Assembly (NCBI GenBank): GCA_026224775.1
Contig: JAMFRP010000031.1
Location: 62,001 to 126,000, forward strand
Length of the DNA stretch: 64,000 bases
Reading direction: 5' to 3'
Source: Bacteroidota bacterium
GTDB taxonomy: Bacteria; Bacteroidota; Bacteroidia; Sphingobacteriales; Sphingobacteriaceae
Position 1 is the first letter of the stretch, and each line of letters opens with the position of its first letter. Positions 16,738 through 25,727 of the stretch are shown here, in pieces. The notes beneath the pieces are model-generated. The model made no database searches. It saw only the letters and a program-made list of their open reading frames with translations, and was not told where the DNA came from. The translations under genes were made by a program, and so were the position numbers.

Positions 16738-17850
16738 ATGGAAACGCCACCGCAGCTATCCCACCGAAAGATCATCCATATTGACATGGATGCTTTCTAC
16801 GCGTCGGTTGAGCAGCGCGATAATCCGGAACTTCGTGGCAAACCATTAGTTGTTGGCGGCCTGCCCGAAGGCCGGGGTGGTGTTGTGGCGACCGCCAGTT
16901 ATGAAGCTCGCAAGTTCGGCATCCGTTCGGCAATGCCATCCAAACAAGCCCTGCAGCTTTGTCCGCATGCTATATTTGTACGTCCGAGGTTTCCCGCATA
17001 TAAAGAAGCCTCGCAACGCATCCGCGAAATATTCGGCAGGTATACCGATCTGATAGAACCACTCTCATTAGATGAAGCCTACCTTGATGTAACCAACGAT
17101 AAATTAAACATCGGCTCAGCCATTGAAATTGCCAAACAAATAAAACAGGCAATCAAGGATGAATTACAGTTAACCGCATCTGCCGGGGTATCTATCAATA
17201 AATTTGTCGCTAAAATCGCTTCAGATATTAACAAACCGGATGGATTAACTTTTATTGGCCCTTCTTCCATCGAATCATTCATGGAGAAACTACCTGTTGA
17301 AAAATTTTATGGTGTAGGTAAAGTCACCGCCAAAAAAATGAAGAACCTAGGGCTGCATCTGGGTGCCGATCTTAAAAAATTAACGCATGATGAAATAGTG
17401 CGCCATTTTGGCAAACCAGGCAGATTTTATTACCAAATAGTAAGAGGAATTGATGATCGTGAAGTACAGCCCCATCGCGAAACCAAATCATCCGGTGCGG
17501 AAGACACCTTTGCTTATGATCTTACTACCATTGAAGAAATGGAAACTGAGCTGGACAAGATCGCAACACTGGTTGCAGATCGCCTGCAGCGTTATAACCT
17601 AAAAGGCCGAACCATCACTTTAAAAATTAAATACAACGATTTTAAACAAATTACCCGCAACAAATCGTTCCTATCACCTGTTGCTGATTTAGAGACTATA
17701 AGTACTACGGCAAAGCAGTTATTAGCAGCCACCAATCCACAAGACAAAAAAATAAGGCTACTGGGAATCTCCTTGTCAAATTTCGGATACATACCTGATA
17801 AGCCGATTGTTGAGAAAGCAAACGACCAATTAAAGCTATTTACTTTATAA
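16738..17850 (+). CDS. dinB: DNA polymerase IV
   Basis: A 370-residue Y-family translesion polymerase. Catalytic motifs are HIDMDAFYASVEQ (metal-binding aspartates) and LSLDEAYLDVT (the SxDE motif). Helix-hairpin-helix and little-finger domains follow, and the C-terminus ends in DQLKLFTL, a beta-clamp-binding-like tail (Q-L-x-L-F). It copies past DNA damage with low fidelity. The length is normal. It appears to be a single-gene unit, with a terminator just upstream. I see no clear LexA box. Confidence 0.95.
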   Translation: METPPQLSHRKIIHIDMDAFYASVEQRDNPELRGKPLVVGGLPEGRGGVVATASYEARKFGIRSAMPSKQALQLCPHAIFVRPRFPAYKEASQRIREIFGRYTDLIEPLSLDEAYLDVTNDKLNIGSAIEIAKQIKQAIKDELQLTASAGVSINKFVAKIASDINKPDGLTFIGPSSIESFMEKLPVEKFYGVGKVTAKKMKNLGLHLGADLKKLTHDEIVRHFGKPGRFYYQIVRGIDDREVQPHRETKSSGAEDTFAYDLTTIEEMETELDKIATLVADRLQRYNLKGRTITLKIKYNDFKQITRNKSFLSPVADLETISTTAKQLLAATNPQDKKIRLLGISLSNFGYIPDKPIVEKANDQLKLFTL

Positions 17851-17960
17851 GCATCTGCCTACAAGGCATTTACTTATAGATTTATAAATTATAGTGATAC
17901 TTTAAATAATACTAAATCTATACTAAGCCAATATACTTTTTAAATTATTTTAATAAGTGC

Positions 17961-17992
17961 TTGTTTTTTTGGGTGGAAATTTATTAAGTTTG
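17961..17992 (+). promoter_or_regulatory. Promoter of the first ROK-susCD operon
   Basis: A TTG (within CTTG) at -33, a 21-nt spacer and TAAGTTTG (17985-17992) match the Bacteroidota consensus. The extended -7 block TTAAGTTTGTT is identical at 24400-24410 and 30641-30651. It lies 32 bp before the ROK start codon. Confidence 0.7.
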
Positions 17993-18024
17993 TTCTACTG
18001 ACGTGCCAATTATTATTATTTACC

Positions 18025-19272
18025 ATGGAATTAAAAACCAGGATTGTCAAAAGCGCCGAATTAAAGAACTCTATTATTAAGCGTCTTTATTTTGACAAGG
18101 CTTTATCTTGTGCCGACCTGAGCGAAGTTTTAGAAAAAAGCGTTCCATCCGTTTCCAAAGCTATTACTGAACTAATTGAAGAAGGCTTCGTAATGGAGCA
18201 AGGTTATGCCCCGTCGAGCGGTGGCCGCCGCCCGCTGATGTATTGTTTGCAGCCTTCGGCCATGTATATTGTTACCGTAGCAATGGATCAGCTGTCTACC
18301 CGCATCCAAATGCTCGATCTGCACAATAACCCAATAGCAGAAACGGTGATGACCGAGCTTAAGCTATTCAATAACCCCAAGGCGCTGCCCTTACTGATAG
18401 AATATATTAATGACTATATAAATGCTTCTGGCGTAGCCAGGGATAAAATAGTCGGGATAGGTATTGGCATGCCCGGTTTTATTGATTCTGCAAAGGGCTT
18501 TAACTATACTTATCTGGATTCCGCCGGGAAAAGCTTAACTGAATTAATTGCCGAGAAAACCGGCGCACCCGTTTACATCGCCAATGATTCCAGCTTAATA
18601 GCTATTGCTGAGCAAAAATTTGGTATCGCTAAAAACCACAGAGATGTAATGGTGATCAATTTAGGCTGGGGCATCGGGCTGGGCATGATCGTAAATGGTG
18701 AACTATATAGCGGTCATAGCGGTTTTGCAGGAGAATTTAGCCATATCCCACTTTTTGATGATGGCGCTTTGTGTACCTGCGGTAAACGCGGTTGCCTGGA
18801 AGCCGAAGCATCAATGCTGGTAGTGGCCGAAAAAGCCATACAGGGAATAAAAGACGGGCATATATCCAGCTTAAAACATACTGACAAAGACCCTTATAAA
18901 GTAGTAGGCAATGCCATAATGGAAGCCGCCAATAATGGCGACCAGTTTGCTATTGAGCTATTATCAGATGCAGGATATAAAATTGGTAAAGCACTGGCTA
19001 TCCTCATCCACATCATGAACCCTGAGAGCATCGTACTAAGTGGCCGCGGTGCTATTGTTGGTAAAATATTGCTTGCCCCTATTCAGCAGGCGCTTACAAA
19101 ATATTGTATACCAAGGCTGGTTAGCAGCACCGAACTACTAATTTCCGCTCTGGGTTTTAACGCCGAACTTATTGGCACGGCTGTACTGGTTATGGAGAAT
19201 TTCGATAAAGACAATAAAAATCAATCACTCACCACTAAACAATTAAGCATGGAGAAAACAAGCAAAAACTAA
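18025..19272 (+). CDS. ROK-family transcriptional regulator, first paralogue
   Basis: A 415-residue NagC/Mlc-type regulator. The winged helix-turn-helix (about 10-70) contains CADLSEVLEKSVPSVSKAI and SSGGRRPLMY. The ROK domain has GIGIGMPGFID, GWGIGLGMIVNGE and the zinc loop CTCGKRGCLEAEAS. The phosphate-binding DxGGT motif expected of sugar kinases is replaced by MDQLSTR, so it is a regulator, not a kinase. It is the first gene of an operon with susC and susD, unusual in that the regulator precedes the transporter on the same transcript. Ligand by analogy: GlcNAc-6-phosphate or a related amino sugar. It is about 85-90% identical by eye to the protein at 24439. Confidence 0.88.
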   Translation: MELKTRIVKSAELKNSIIKRLYFDKALSCADLSEVLEKSVPSVSKAITELIEEGFVMEQGYAPSSGGRRPLMYCLQPSAMYIVTVAMDQLSTRIQMLDLHNNPIAETVMTELKLFNNPKALPLLIEYINDYINASGVARDKIVGIGIGMPGFIDSAKGFNYTYLDSAGKSLTELIAEKTGAPVYIANDSSLIAIAEQKFGIAKNHRDVMVINLGWGIGLGMIVNGELYSGHSGFAGEFSHIPLFDDGALCTCGKRGCLEAEASMLVVAEKAIQGIKDGHISSLKHTDKDPYKVVGNAIMEAANNGDQFAIELLSDAGYKIGKALAILIHIMNPESIVLSGRGAIVGKILLAPIQQALTKYCIPRLVSSTELLISALGFNAELIGTAVLVMENFDKDNKNQSLTTKQLSMEKTSKN

Positions 19273-19311
19273 CCCCACCCAACTCATTTACACTAAACTA
19301 ATTCAATCATC

Positions 19312-22300
19312 ATGAAAAAAATATTACCACTAATATTATTAGTGCCATGTATTGCTATGGGGGCAAGCAGCCATCCAAATGCCATTAACAAGGCCAACAT
19401 TACCATCAACGGCGTAAGCCGAAGCATGAAAGCACAAACCCCTATCACGGGTATTGTGAAAGACGAAACAGGTGCAGCCCTACCAGGTGTAACCGTAGCA
19501 ATAAAAGGCACCCAAACAGGTACTCAAACCGATGTAAACGGAAAGTTTAAATTAAACGCAAATCCGGGCGATGTTTTGGTTATTAGCTATGTAGGCTATT
19601 TAACCAGACTAATTACGATAGGCAACAATACTAATTTTGATATTACGCTGGCTCCTGATGCCAAAAGCCTTAATGAAGTTGTTGTAACAGCATTGGGTAT
19701 CAAAAAAAGCCAGGCATCATTAAGTTACGACCAGCAAACAGTTAGTGGCAAAGAGCTAGAAGTTGCCAAAGACCCAAGCTTTATTAATAGCCTTGATGGT
19801 AAAGTATCCGGCTTACAGATCACGCAAAGCTCATCAGGCGCTGGTGGCTCAACAAAAGTTGTTTTAAGGGGTAGTAAATCAATATACGGCAGCAATAACG
19901 TATTGTATGTAATAGATGGTGTGCCATTGCAATCACTTACAAGCACGCAGCCAACTGGTGTATTCTCTTACGGTGGCGATGGCGGTGATGGTATCGCTAA
20001 CATCAACCCTGATGATATAGAAAGCATTAGCGTTTTAAAAGGAGCATCGGCATCAGCATTATACGGGAGCCAGGCGGCTAATGGTGTTATACTCATCACC
20101 ACCAAAAAAGGCAAAGATGGGAAAACAACCATCAGCGTGAATTCAAATACTACTTTTGACAAACCGGTACTTTTGCCTAAACTGCAAAACTCATATAGCG
20201 CTGGTGATGCAGGTGTTACTAGTACTACATCAGTTAATTCATGGGGTGCAGCACAGCCGGCAGGAACACCTAATTATAATATTGCCGACTTTTTTAATAC
20301 CGGTGTTACTGCAACAAACTCTTTTAATTTAAGCACAGGTACTGAGAAGAATCAAACGTTTATTTCGTATGCAAATACCAATGCAAACGGTATCATGCCA
20401 AATAATACATTTAATAGAAACAACATATCTATTCATAATACAGCCAAAATGCTGAACGATAAACTGACGCTTGACATAAGCGCAAGTTATATTTTCCAGC
20501 ATACAATAGACCGTCCAACCTCAGGCACTTATTATAATGCATTAACAAGTCTTTATTTATTCCCAAGAGGTAAAGATTTTACGCCTTATGATAAAGACAA
20601 TTATGAATCGTTTAATGCGCAAAGAAATATTGACCTGCCAAACTGGATACTACCTTACGTAGGAGGAGGCTCGGGCCCGAACCTGGAAAATCCATACTGG
20701 GTACAATATAGAAACCCGTTGGACCAAGGACTTAACCGTTTGCTTGCAACAGTATCAGCTAAATATGAACTGACCAGTTGGTCAAGCATCCAGGCACGTG
20801 TGAATGTAGACAGGGCCGACCAAACCAGCGATCAAAGGCTTTATGCTGGTAGTACAGAGCTATTAGCCGATAGTACTGGTGCTTATAATTACAGTAATTC
20901 AATCCATACACAGGTTTATGCCGATTTATTATATAATGTTAACAAAGACATTTCGCATGATTTTAACATTAATGGCACTTTAGGCGCCAGCTTACAGGAC
21001 ATGCAAAATAGTGCATTAGGCTTTGGTGGTAAACTGGGTACCGTTGATAATTATTTTAATGTGAGCAACATAGTTGTCGGAGCCGGTAATACACCTTATA
21101 CCCAAACTAATAATACAGAGTCACAGGTGCAATCACTTTTTGCAAGTGTTGATTTTGGTTACAAAAAATATCTATTCCTGGATGTAACCGCACGTAACGA
21201 CTGGGCATCGGCTTTAGCTTTTACGCCAACTGATCATTTCTTCTACCCATCAGTAGGTTTAAGTGATGTTTTAAGCAGCATGGTAAAAATGCCTGATTTT
21301 ATTTCTTACAGCAAGTTCAGGGCTTCATATACCATTGTAGGTAACAGCATACCAACATTGGTAAGTACAACACCTGCACAGTATACTTTAAACAATGGTT
21401 TCGTTAACATCAGCGGTATTACGTTACCACTCGGAACTTTAAAACCCGAATCAACCCATTCATTTGAAGCCGGTATGGAGTGGCGCTTCTTAAACGATCA
21501 TATTAATTTCGATGCAACCTACTATCATACCAACAGCTATAACCAGTTGTTTAATGTTGCAACCTCAGTTGCAGGGCTTGGTTATTCAAGCCGATATATT
21601 AACGGAGGCAATGTAAAGAACGAAGGTTTTGAGGGCAGCTTGGGTTACCAGGGTCATATAGCTCATGATCTATCCTGGAATACAAATTTTACGTTCTCCT
21701 TGAACAGGAATAAAATATTAGCACTATATACTGATAATTCATCAGGGACGCCGGTTGTAGTAAATTCATTTAATTTTGCTAACTCAACTTTTGGTGGCTA
21801 TTCATTACAAGCTAATGTTGGCCATCCATTCGGCGAAATTTATGCAGAAGACCTGAAAAGAGATGCCAATGGTAATATTATATTAACCAATGGTGTGCCT
21901 ACTTTAGATTCGCCAACCGGATCATCAACCAATACCTATAAAGACGTAGGTAACTCCAGCCCGAATTTTATGTTAGGATGGACCAACAACTTTAAATACA
22001 AACGTTTTGACCTGGCATTTACAATAGATGGCCGTTTTGGTGGTGAAGTAATTGATATGACACAGGCAATAATGGATAGTTATGGCGTAACAGCTGCTAC
22101 AGGAGCTGCACGTGCTGCTACAGGGGGGACCACTGCTGAGTTGACCACTGTTGAGAAATATTACCAAATAAAAAGCGGTGCTATGGCTACTTATGCTTAC
22201 AGCGCAACTAATATCCGCCTAAGAGAGGCCAGCGTTGGCTATACTTTCCCAGGTAGTGCATTTAATAATAAAATAAACAGCATACGTGTCGCTTTCACGG

Positions 22301-22443
22301 GCCGTAACTTGTTCTTCTTTAAAGTAGATGCTCCGTTTGACCCTGAGACAACTTTAGCTACCGACAATACATTACAGGGTCTTGATTTGTTTGGCCAGCC
22401 AAGCTACAGGTCGTTAGGTTTCAATGTATCAGCAAATTTTTAA
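19312..22443 (+). CDS. SusC/RagA-type TonB-dependent outer-membrane transporter, first
   Basis: A 1043-residue outer-membrane receptor. It has a signal peptide (MKKILPLILLVPCIAMG), then a carboxypeptidase-regulatory-like domain (about 42-115, ITGIVKDETGAALPGVTVAI), a TonB-box-like LNEVVVTALGI, and a plug domain with LYVIDGVPLQS and NPDDIESISVLKGASASALYG. The large beta-barrel ends in the aromatic GFNVSANF. With SusD it forms the bedbin complex that imports oligosaccharides using TonB energy. It lies 39 bp after the ROK gene and 24 bp before susD. The upstream 17-nt block ACACTAAACTAATTCAA recurs before the second susC. Confidence 0.95.
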   Translation: MKKILPLILLVPCIAMGASSHPNAINKANITINGVSRSMKAQTPITGIVKDETGAALPGVTVAIKGTQTGTQTDVNGKFKLNANPGDVLVISYVGYLTRLITIGNNTNFDITLAPDAKSLNEVVVTALGIKKSQASLSYDQQTVSGKELEVAKDPSFINSLDGKVSGLQITQSSSGAGGSTKVVLRGSKSIYGSNNVLYVIDGVPLQSLTSTQPTGVFSYGGDGGDGIANINPDDIESISVLKGASASALYGSQAANGVILITTKKGKDGKTTISVNSNTTFDKPVLLPKLQNSYSAGDAGVTSTTSVNSWGAAQPAGTPNYNIADFFNTGVTATNSFNLSTGTEKNQTFISYANTNANGIMPNNTFNRNNISIHNTAKMLNDKLTLDISASYIFQHTIDRPTSGTYYNALTSLYLFPRGKDFTPYDKDNYESFNAQRNIDLPNWILPYVGGGSGPNLENPYWVQYRNPLDQGLNRLLATVSAKYELTSWSSIQARVNVDRADQTSDQRLYAGSTELLADSTGAYNYSNSIHTQVYADLLYNVNKDISHDFNINGTLGASLQDMQNSALGFGGKLGTVDNYFNVSNIVVGAGNTPYTQTNNTESQVQSLFASVDFGYKKYLFLDVTARNDWASALAFTPTDHFFYPSVGLSDVLSSMVKMPDFISYSKFRASYTIVGNSIPTLVSTTPAQYTLNNGFVNISGITLPLGTLKPESTHSFEAGMEWRFLNDHINFDATYYHTNSYNQLFNVATSVAGLGYSSRYINGGNVKNEGFEGSLGYQGHIAHDLSWNTNFTFSLNRNKILALYTDNSSGTPVVVNSFNFANSTFGGYSLQANVGHPFGEIYAEDLKRDANGNIILTNGVPTLDSPTGSSTNTYKDVGNSSPNFMLGWTNNFKYKRFDLAFTIDGRFGGEVIDMTQAIMDSYGVTAATGAARAATGGTTAELTTVEKYYQIKSGAMATYAYSATNIRLREASVGYTFPGSAFNNKINSIRVAFTGRNLFFFKVDAPFDPETTLATDNTLQGLDLFGQPSYRSLGFNVSANF

Positions 22444-22467
22444 TTAAAATTATTAATGTTAACAAAC

Positions 22468-24066
22468 ATGAAAACGATATATAAAAAAATCTCCCTGTTG
22501 TGCATTGCCGCTGTGGGGATGATGATAGTAAGCTCTTGTACCAAGGAGTTTAAATCCTTCAATACCGATCCGAGCAAAGTAACCCAAGCCCAGGCAGCGG
22601 GCGACTTTCAATTCATAGGATCACTGTTTCCTGATATGGAGCAGAACATTGTAAGCGATATTGATTACGTGTACCAATATCAGCAAAGTTTAAATGCAGA
22701 TGGATTCTCAGGCTATGAGATGTCTCCCGATCCTACTTTTGGGCCTTGTAATTATAATTATAATATGCTTACAGGTTGGAACCAGCAAACCTTTGATACA
22801 GGCTTTCAACATGCTATGGCCGACTGGCGGGCAATTAAACTAAATGCCAGGGTTCAGGACCAGCATTTTGTTGCTATGGCGCTTATTTTAAAGGTTGAGG
22901 CTATGCATAGGGTAACCGATGTTTACGGACCATTGCCTTATACACACTTTGGCTTAAATAGCTTATTTATCCCTTATGATAGTCAGCAGGTTATTTACAA
23001 CCAGTTTTTTAATGAACTTGATACAGCCGAAAATGTATTGACTGCATATGTTAAATCCAATGGTCCAAACCTTTTTAAACCGTTTGACTTGGTTTATGGA
23101 GGTGATTACACACAATGGCTTAAATTTGCTAATACTTTACGCTTACGCTTAGCAATGAGAATAGCATATGCCGACCCGGCAACAGCTAAATTACAAGCAG
23201 AAAAAGCAGTTGCAGATCCTAATGGCCTGCTATCCGCCGTAACTGACGATGCCAATTTGAACATGGTGAATGGCGTTACCTATCAAAACTCATTGTGGAA
23301 TATTACCAATGCCTATGGCGATATTAGTATGGGGGCGTCCATGGAATCCATAATGGATGGGTATAACGATCCGCGTGAGGGGGCATATTTTCTACCATCT
23401 AATGCTGGGGCAGGTACAGGTACCTATAAAGGGATCCGTATAGGTTCAACCATCAATGGCGCCCAGTATGCTAACTTCTCCTTATTAAATGTATTAGCAA
23501 CCACACCTATGCAAATTATGCTTGCTTCCGAATCTTATTTCTTAAGGGCAGAGGGTGCGCTGCGTGGATGGAACATGGGCAGCGGTACCGCTCAATCATT
23601 TTACGAGGCAGGCGTAATGCTTTCTTTCCAGGAAAAAGGTGTGGCAATGCCAACCGGTTATCTTACAAACAATACCAGTGTGGCTGCAGTTTACGTTGAT
23701 CCAACAAACCCTGCCAACAATTCTGCAGGCGTTAACAATATTACTATCGCTTGGGACCCTGCCGCTACTTTTGAGCAAAGCCTGCAAAGGATCATCACCC
23801 AAAAATGGATCGCGATATATCCTGACGGTGAAGAAGCTTGGGCTGAATTCAGGCGTACAGGCTATCCTAAAATTTTCAATGTTTTACCAGCTAATAATAC
23901 CAGCGGAGGCATTATTAAAGCCGGAGCCTATGTCGAGCGTTTACCATTCGCTGCAGACGAAGATCAAAATAACCCTAAAGGTGTTGCACAAGGCGTTCAG
24001 CTACTTGGTGGCCCCGACAATGCAGCTACCAAATTATGGTGGGATAAAAACCCTAACGGCGAATAA
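22468..24066 (+). CDS. SusD/RagB-type surface glycan-binding lipoprotein, first
   Basis: A 532-residue outer-membrane lipoprotein whose signal peptide ends in the lipobox VSSC (cysteine 24 from the ATG at 22468). An in-frame ATG 12 bp upstream is possible. The TPR-like helical fold shows AMALILKVEAMHRVTDVYG near residue 130, and the C-terminal signature IAIYPDGEEAWAEFRRTGYP of the SusD-like_2 group. It captures glycans at the surface and acts as lid on SusC. It is followed by a strong terminator, which closes the ROK-susC-susD operon. Confidence 0.93.
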   Translation: MKTIYKKISLLCIAAVGMMIVSSCTKEFKSFNTDPSKVTQAQAAGDFQFIGSLFPDMEQNIVSDIDYVYQYQQSLNADGFSGYEMSPDPTFGPCNYNYNMLTGWNQQTFDTGFQHAMADWRAIKLNARVQDQHFVAMALILKVEAMHRVTDVYGPLPYTHFGLNSLFIPYDSQQVIYNQFFNELDTAENVLTAYVKSNGPNLFKPFDLVYGGDYTQWLKFANTLRLRLAMRIAYADPATAKLQAEKAVADPNGLLSAVTDDANLNMVNGVTYQNSLWNITNAYGDISMGASMESIMDGYNDPREGAYFLPSNAGAGTGTYKGIRIGSTINGAQYANFSLLNVLATTPMQIMLASESYFLRAEGALRGWNMGSGTAQSFYEAGVMLSFQEKGVAMPTGYLTNNTSVAAVYVDPTNPANNSAGVNNITIAWDPAATFEQSLQRIITQKWIAIYPDGEEAWAEFRRTGYPKIFNVLPANNTSGGIIKAGAYVERLPFAADEDQNNPKGVAQGVQLLGGPDNAATKLWWDKNPNGE

Positions 24067-24085
24067 TTAATTCTTTCTTTCTTTA

Positions 24086-24117
24086 CAAAAATCCTCGCTT
24101 CGGCGGGGATTTTTTTT
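24086..24117 (+). terminator. Intrinsic terminator of the first ROK-susCD operon
   Basis: AAAAATCCTCGC pairs with GCGGGGATTTTT around a short TTCG loop, followed by further T residues. It lies 20 bp after the SusD stop. Confidence 0.85.
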
Positions 24118-24375
24118 GCCTGCTATTTTCATTTACGTTTTTCATCAAAAACATTTATTTGCCATAAGCGTGCATTTTCGATATAAAATTTGGTTGAAAT
24201 TCCTTTTGTAACACTCCGGCTACACAACTTATCTATATATTTTACTATCTATTCATTTCTTTTATATTGTTTTTATTTATCTAAAACAATATAAATTATA
24301 TTCTATATTAAGTTTTAGCACTTGTAAGCATAATTAATTAACTACTTAATACTTATTAAAAATAATTACAAAGTA
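24118..24375. other. AT-rich gap before the second ROK operon
   Basis: No gene. It holds an inverted repeat TATATTGTTTT (24263-24273) with AAAACAATATA (24283-24293), an exact 11-bp match with a 9-nt gap, about 110 bp upstream of the ROK promoter. It could be a regulator binding site. Nothing similar is seen upstream of the first ROK gene. Confidence 0.5.
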
Positions 24376-24408
24376 TTTGTATGTTTTCCATTATTTTATT
24401 TAAGTTTG
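24376..24408 (+). promoter_or_regulatory. Promoter of the second ROK-susCD operon
   Basis: TTTG (24376-24379), a 21-nt spacer and TAAGTTTG (24401-24408). The -7 block and its flanks match the first ROK operon promoter, and the distance to the ATG (30 bp) is nearly the same. Confidence 0.75.
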
Positions 24409-24438
24409 TTTTAACCAACGTATAATTTTAATAATTGA

Positions 24439-25686
24439 ATGGAACTTAGAACTAAAGTTGTTAAAAGCGCCGAATTAAAGAACATAATTATTAAGCGCCT
24501 TTATTTTGACAAAGCTTTGTCCTGTGCTGAGCTGAGCGAGATTTTAGATAAAAGTATCCCTTCTGTTTCTAAAGCCATCAACGAACTCATCGAAGAAGGC
24601 TTTGTTATCGAACAGGGTTATGCCCCTTCAAGCGGCGGGCGGCGGCCACTCATGTACGCGCTTTTACCTTCAGCCATGTACATTGTTACCGTGGCCATGG
24701 ATCAGCTCTCTACCCGCATACAGATGGTTGACCTGCTCAATAATCCCGTGGCCGAGATCGCGCTCAATGAACTCAAGCTCTTCGCTAATCCGCATGCCCT
24801 TTCTACCCTGATTGATTACATTAATGCTTATATCGCTGCCTGTGGTATCCCTAAGGATAAAATAGCGGGCATTGGTATTGGGATGCCTGGTTTTATTGAC
24901 GCGGCTGAAGGTATCAATTATACTTACCTGGATTCCGCAGGGCAGAGCCTGACCCAGCTGATTGCCGCACAGACTGGCGTACCCGCTTATATCGAAAATG
25001 ATTCCAGTCTTATAGCCCTGGCTGAGCAGAAATTTGGTATCGCCAAGAACCACAAGGACGTCATGGTCATCAATCTGGGATGGGGTATTGGTTTGGGGAT
25101 GATCATTAATGGCGAGATCTACCGCGGGCATAATGGTTTCGCGGGGGAGTTTAGTCATATCCCCCTTTCTGAAGATGGCGCTTTATGTACCTGCGGCAAG
25201 CGGGGGTGCCTGGAAGCGGAAGCTTCTATGCTGGTTGTGGCCGAGAAAGCCATCAAGGGGATCAAAAAAGGGCACATTTCCAGTTTAAAGCATACCGATA
25301 AGGACCAGTCGAAGTTAGTGGGTAATGCCATTATGGAGGCAGCCAACAACGGCGATCAGTTCGCGATTGAGTTGTTGTCTGATGCAGGCTATAAAATAGG
25401 TAAGGCTTTAGCTATCCTCATCCACATCATGAACCCGGAAAGTATCGTCCTGAGCGGAAGAGGCGCTATCGTGGGTAAAATACTGCTTGCACCTATGCAG
25501 CAGGCTTTGAATAAATATTGTATCCCAAGGCTCGTTAGCAGCACCGGGCTACTCATCTCTGATCTCGGTTTTAATGCCGAACTCACGGGTACCGCTGTGC
25601 TCGTTATGGAAAACTTTGATAAAGAAAATAAAAATCATTCAATCACCAATAAACAAACAACTATGGAGAAAAACACCAAAAGCTAA
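24439..25686 (+). CDS. ROK-family transcriptional regulator, second paralogue
   Basis: A 415-residue paralogue of the regulator at 18025, the same length with the same domain order: winged helix-turn-helix with CAELSEILDKSIPSVSKAI, then a ROK domain with GIGIGMPGFID and CTCGKRGCLEAEAS. The kinase DxGGT motif is again missing. Residues from about 265 to 400 are almost unchanged between the two, while many codons differ at third positions; this copy uses noticeably more G and C there. That indicates an old duplication or separate acquisition under strong protein-level constraint. It heads an operon with its own susC and susD. Confidence 0.88.
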   Translation: MELRTKVVKSAELKNIIIKRLYFDKALSCAELSEILDKSIPSVSKAINELIEEGFVIEQGYAPSSGGRRPLMYALLPSAMYIVTVAMDQLSTRIQMVDLLNNPVAEIALNELKLFANPHALSTLIDYINAYIAACGIPKDKIAGIGIGMPGFIDAAEGINYTYLDSAGQSLTQLIAAQTGVPAYIENDSSLIALAEQKFGIAKNHKDVMVINLGWGIGLGMIINGEIYRGHNGFAGEFSHIPLSEDGALCTCGKRGCLEAEASMLVVAEKAIKGIKKGHISSLKHTDKDQSKLVGNAIMEAANNGDQFAIELLSDAGYKIGKALAILIHIMNPESIVLSGRGAIVGKILLAPMQQALNKYCIPRLVSSTGLLISDLGFNAELTGTAVLVMENFDKENKNHSITNKQTTMEKNTKS

Positions 25687-25727
25687 ACACCAAAACAACA
25701 CTTTAACACTAAACTAATTCAAACAAA

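Noticed and set aside
18025..19272. Calling the ROK proteins sugar kinases
   Set aside because: They have an N-terminal winged helix and lack the DxGGT phosphate-binding motif, so they are regulators.
23639..24070. A 143-codon frame overlapping the end of the first susD
   Set aside because: Same-strand shadow of SusD codons in another frame; SusD motifs are in the main frame.
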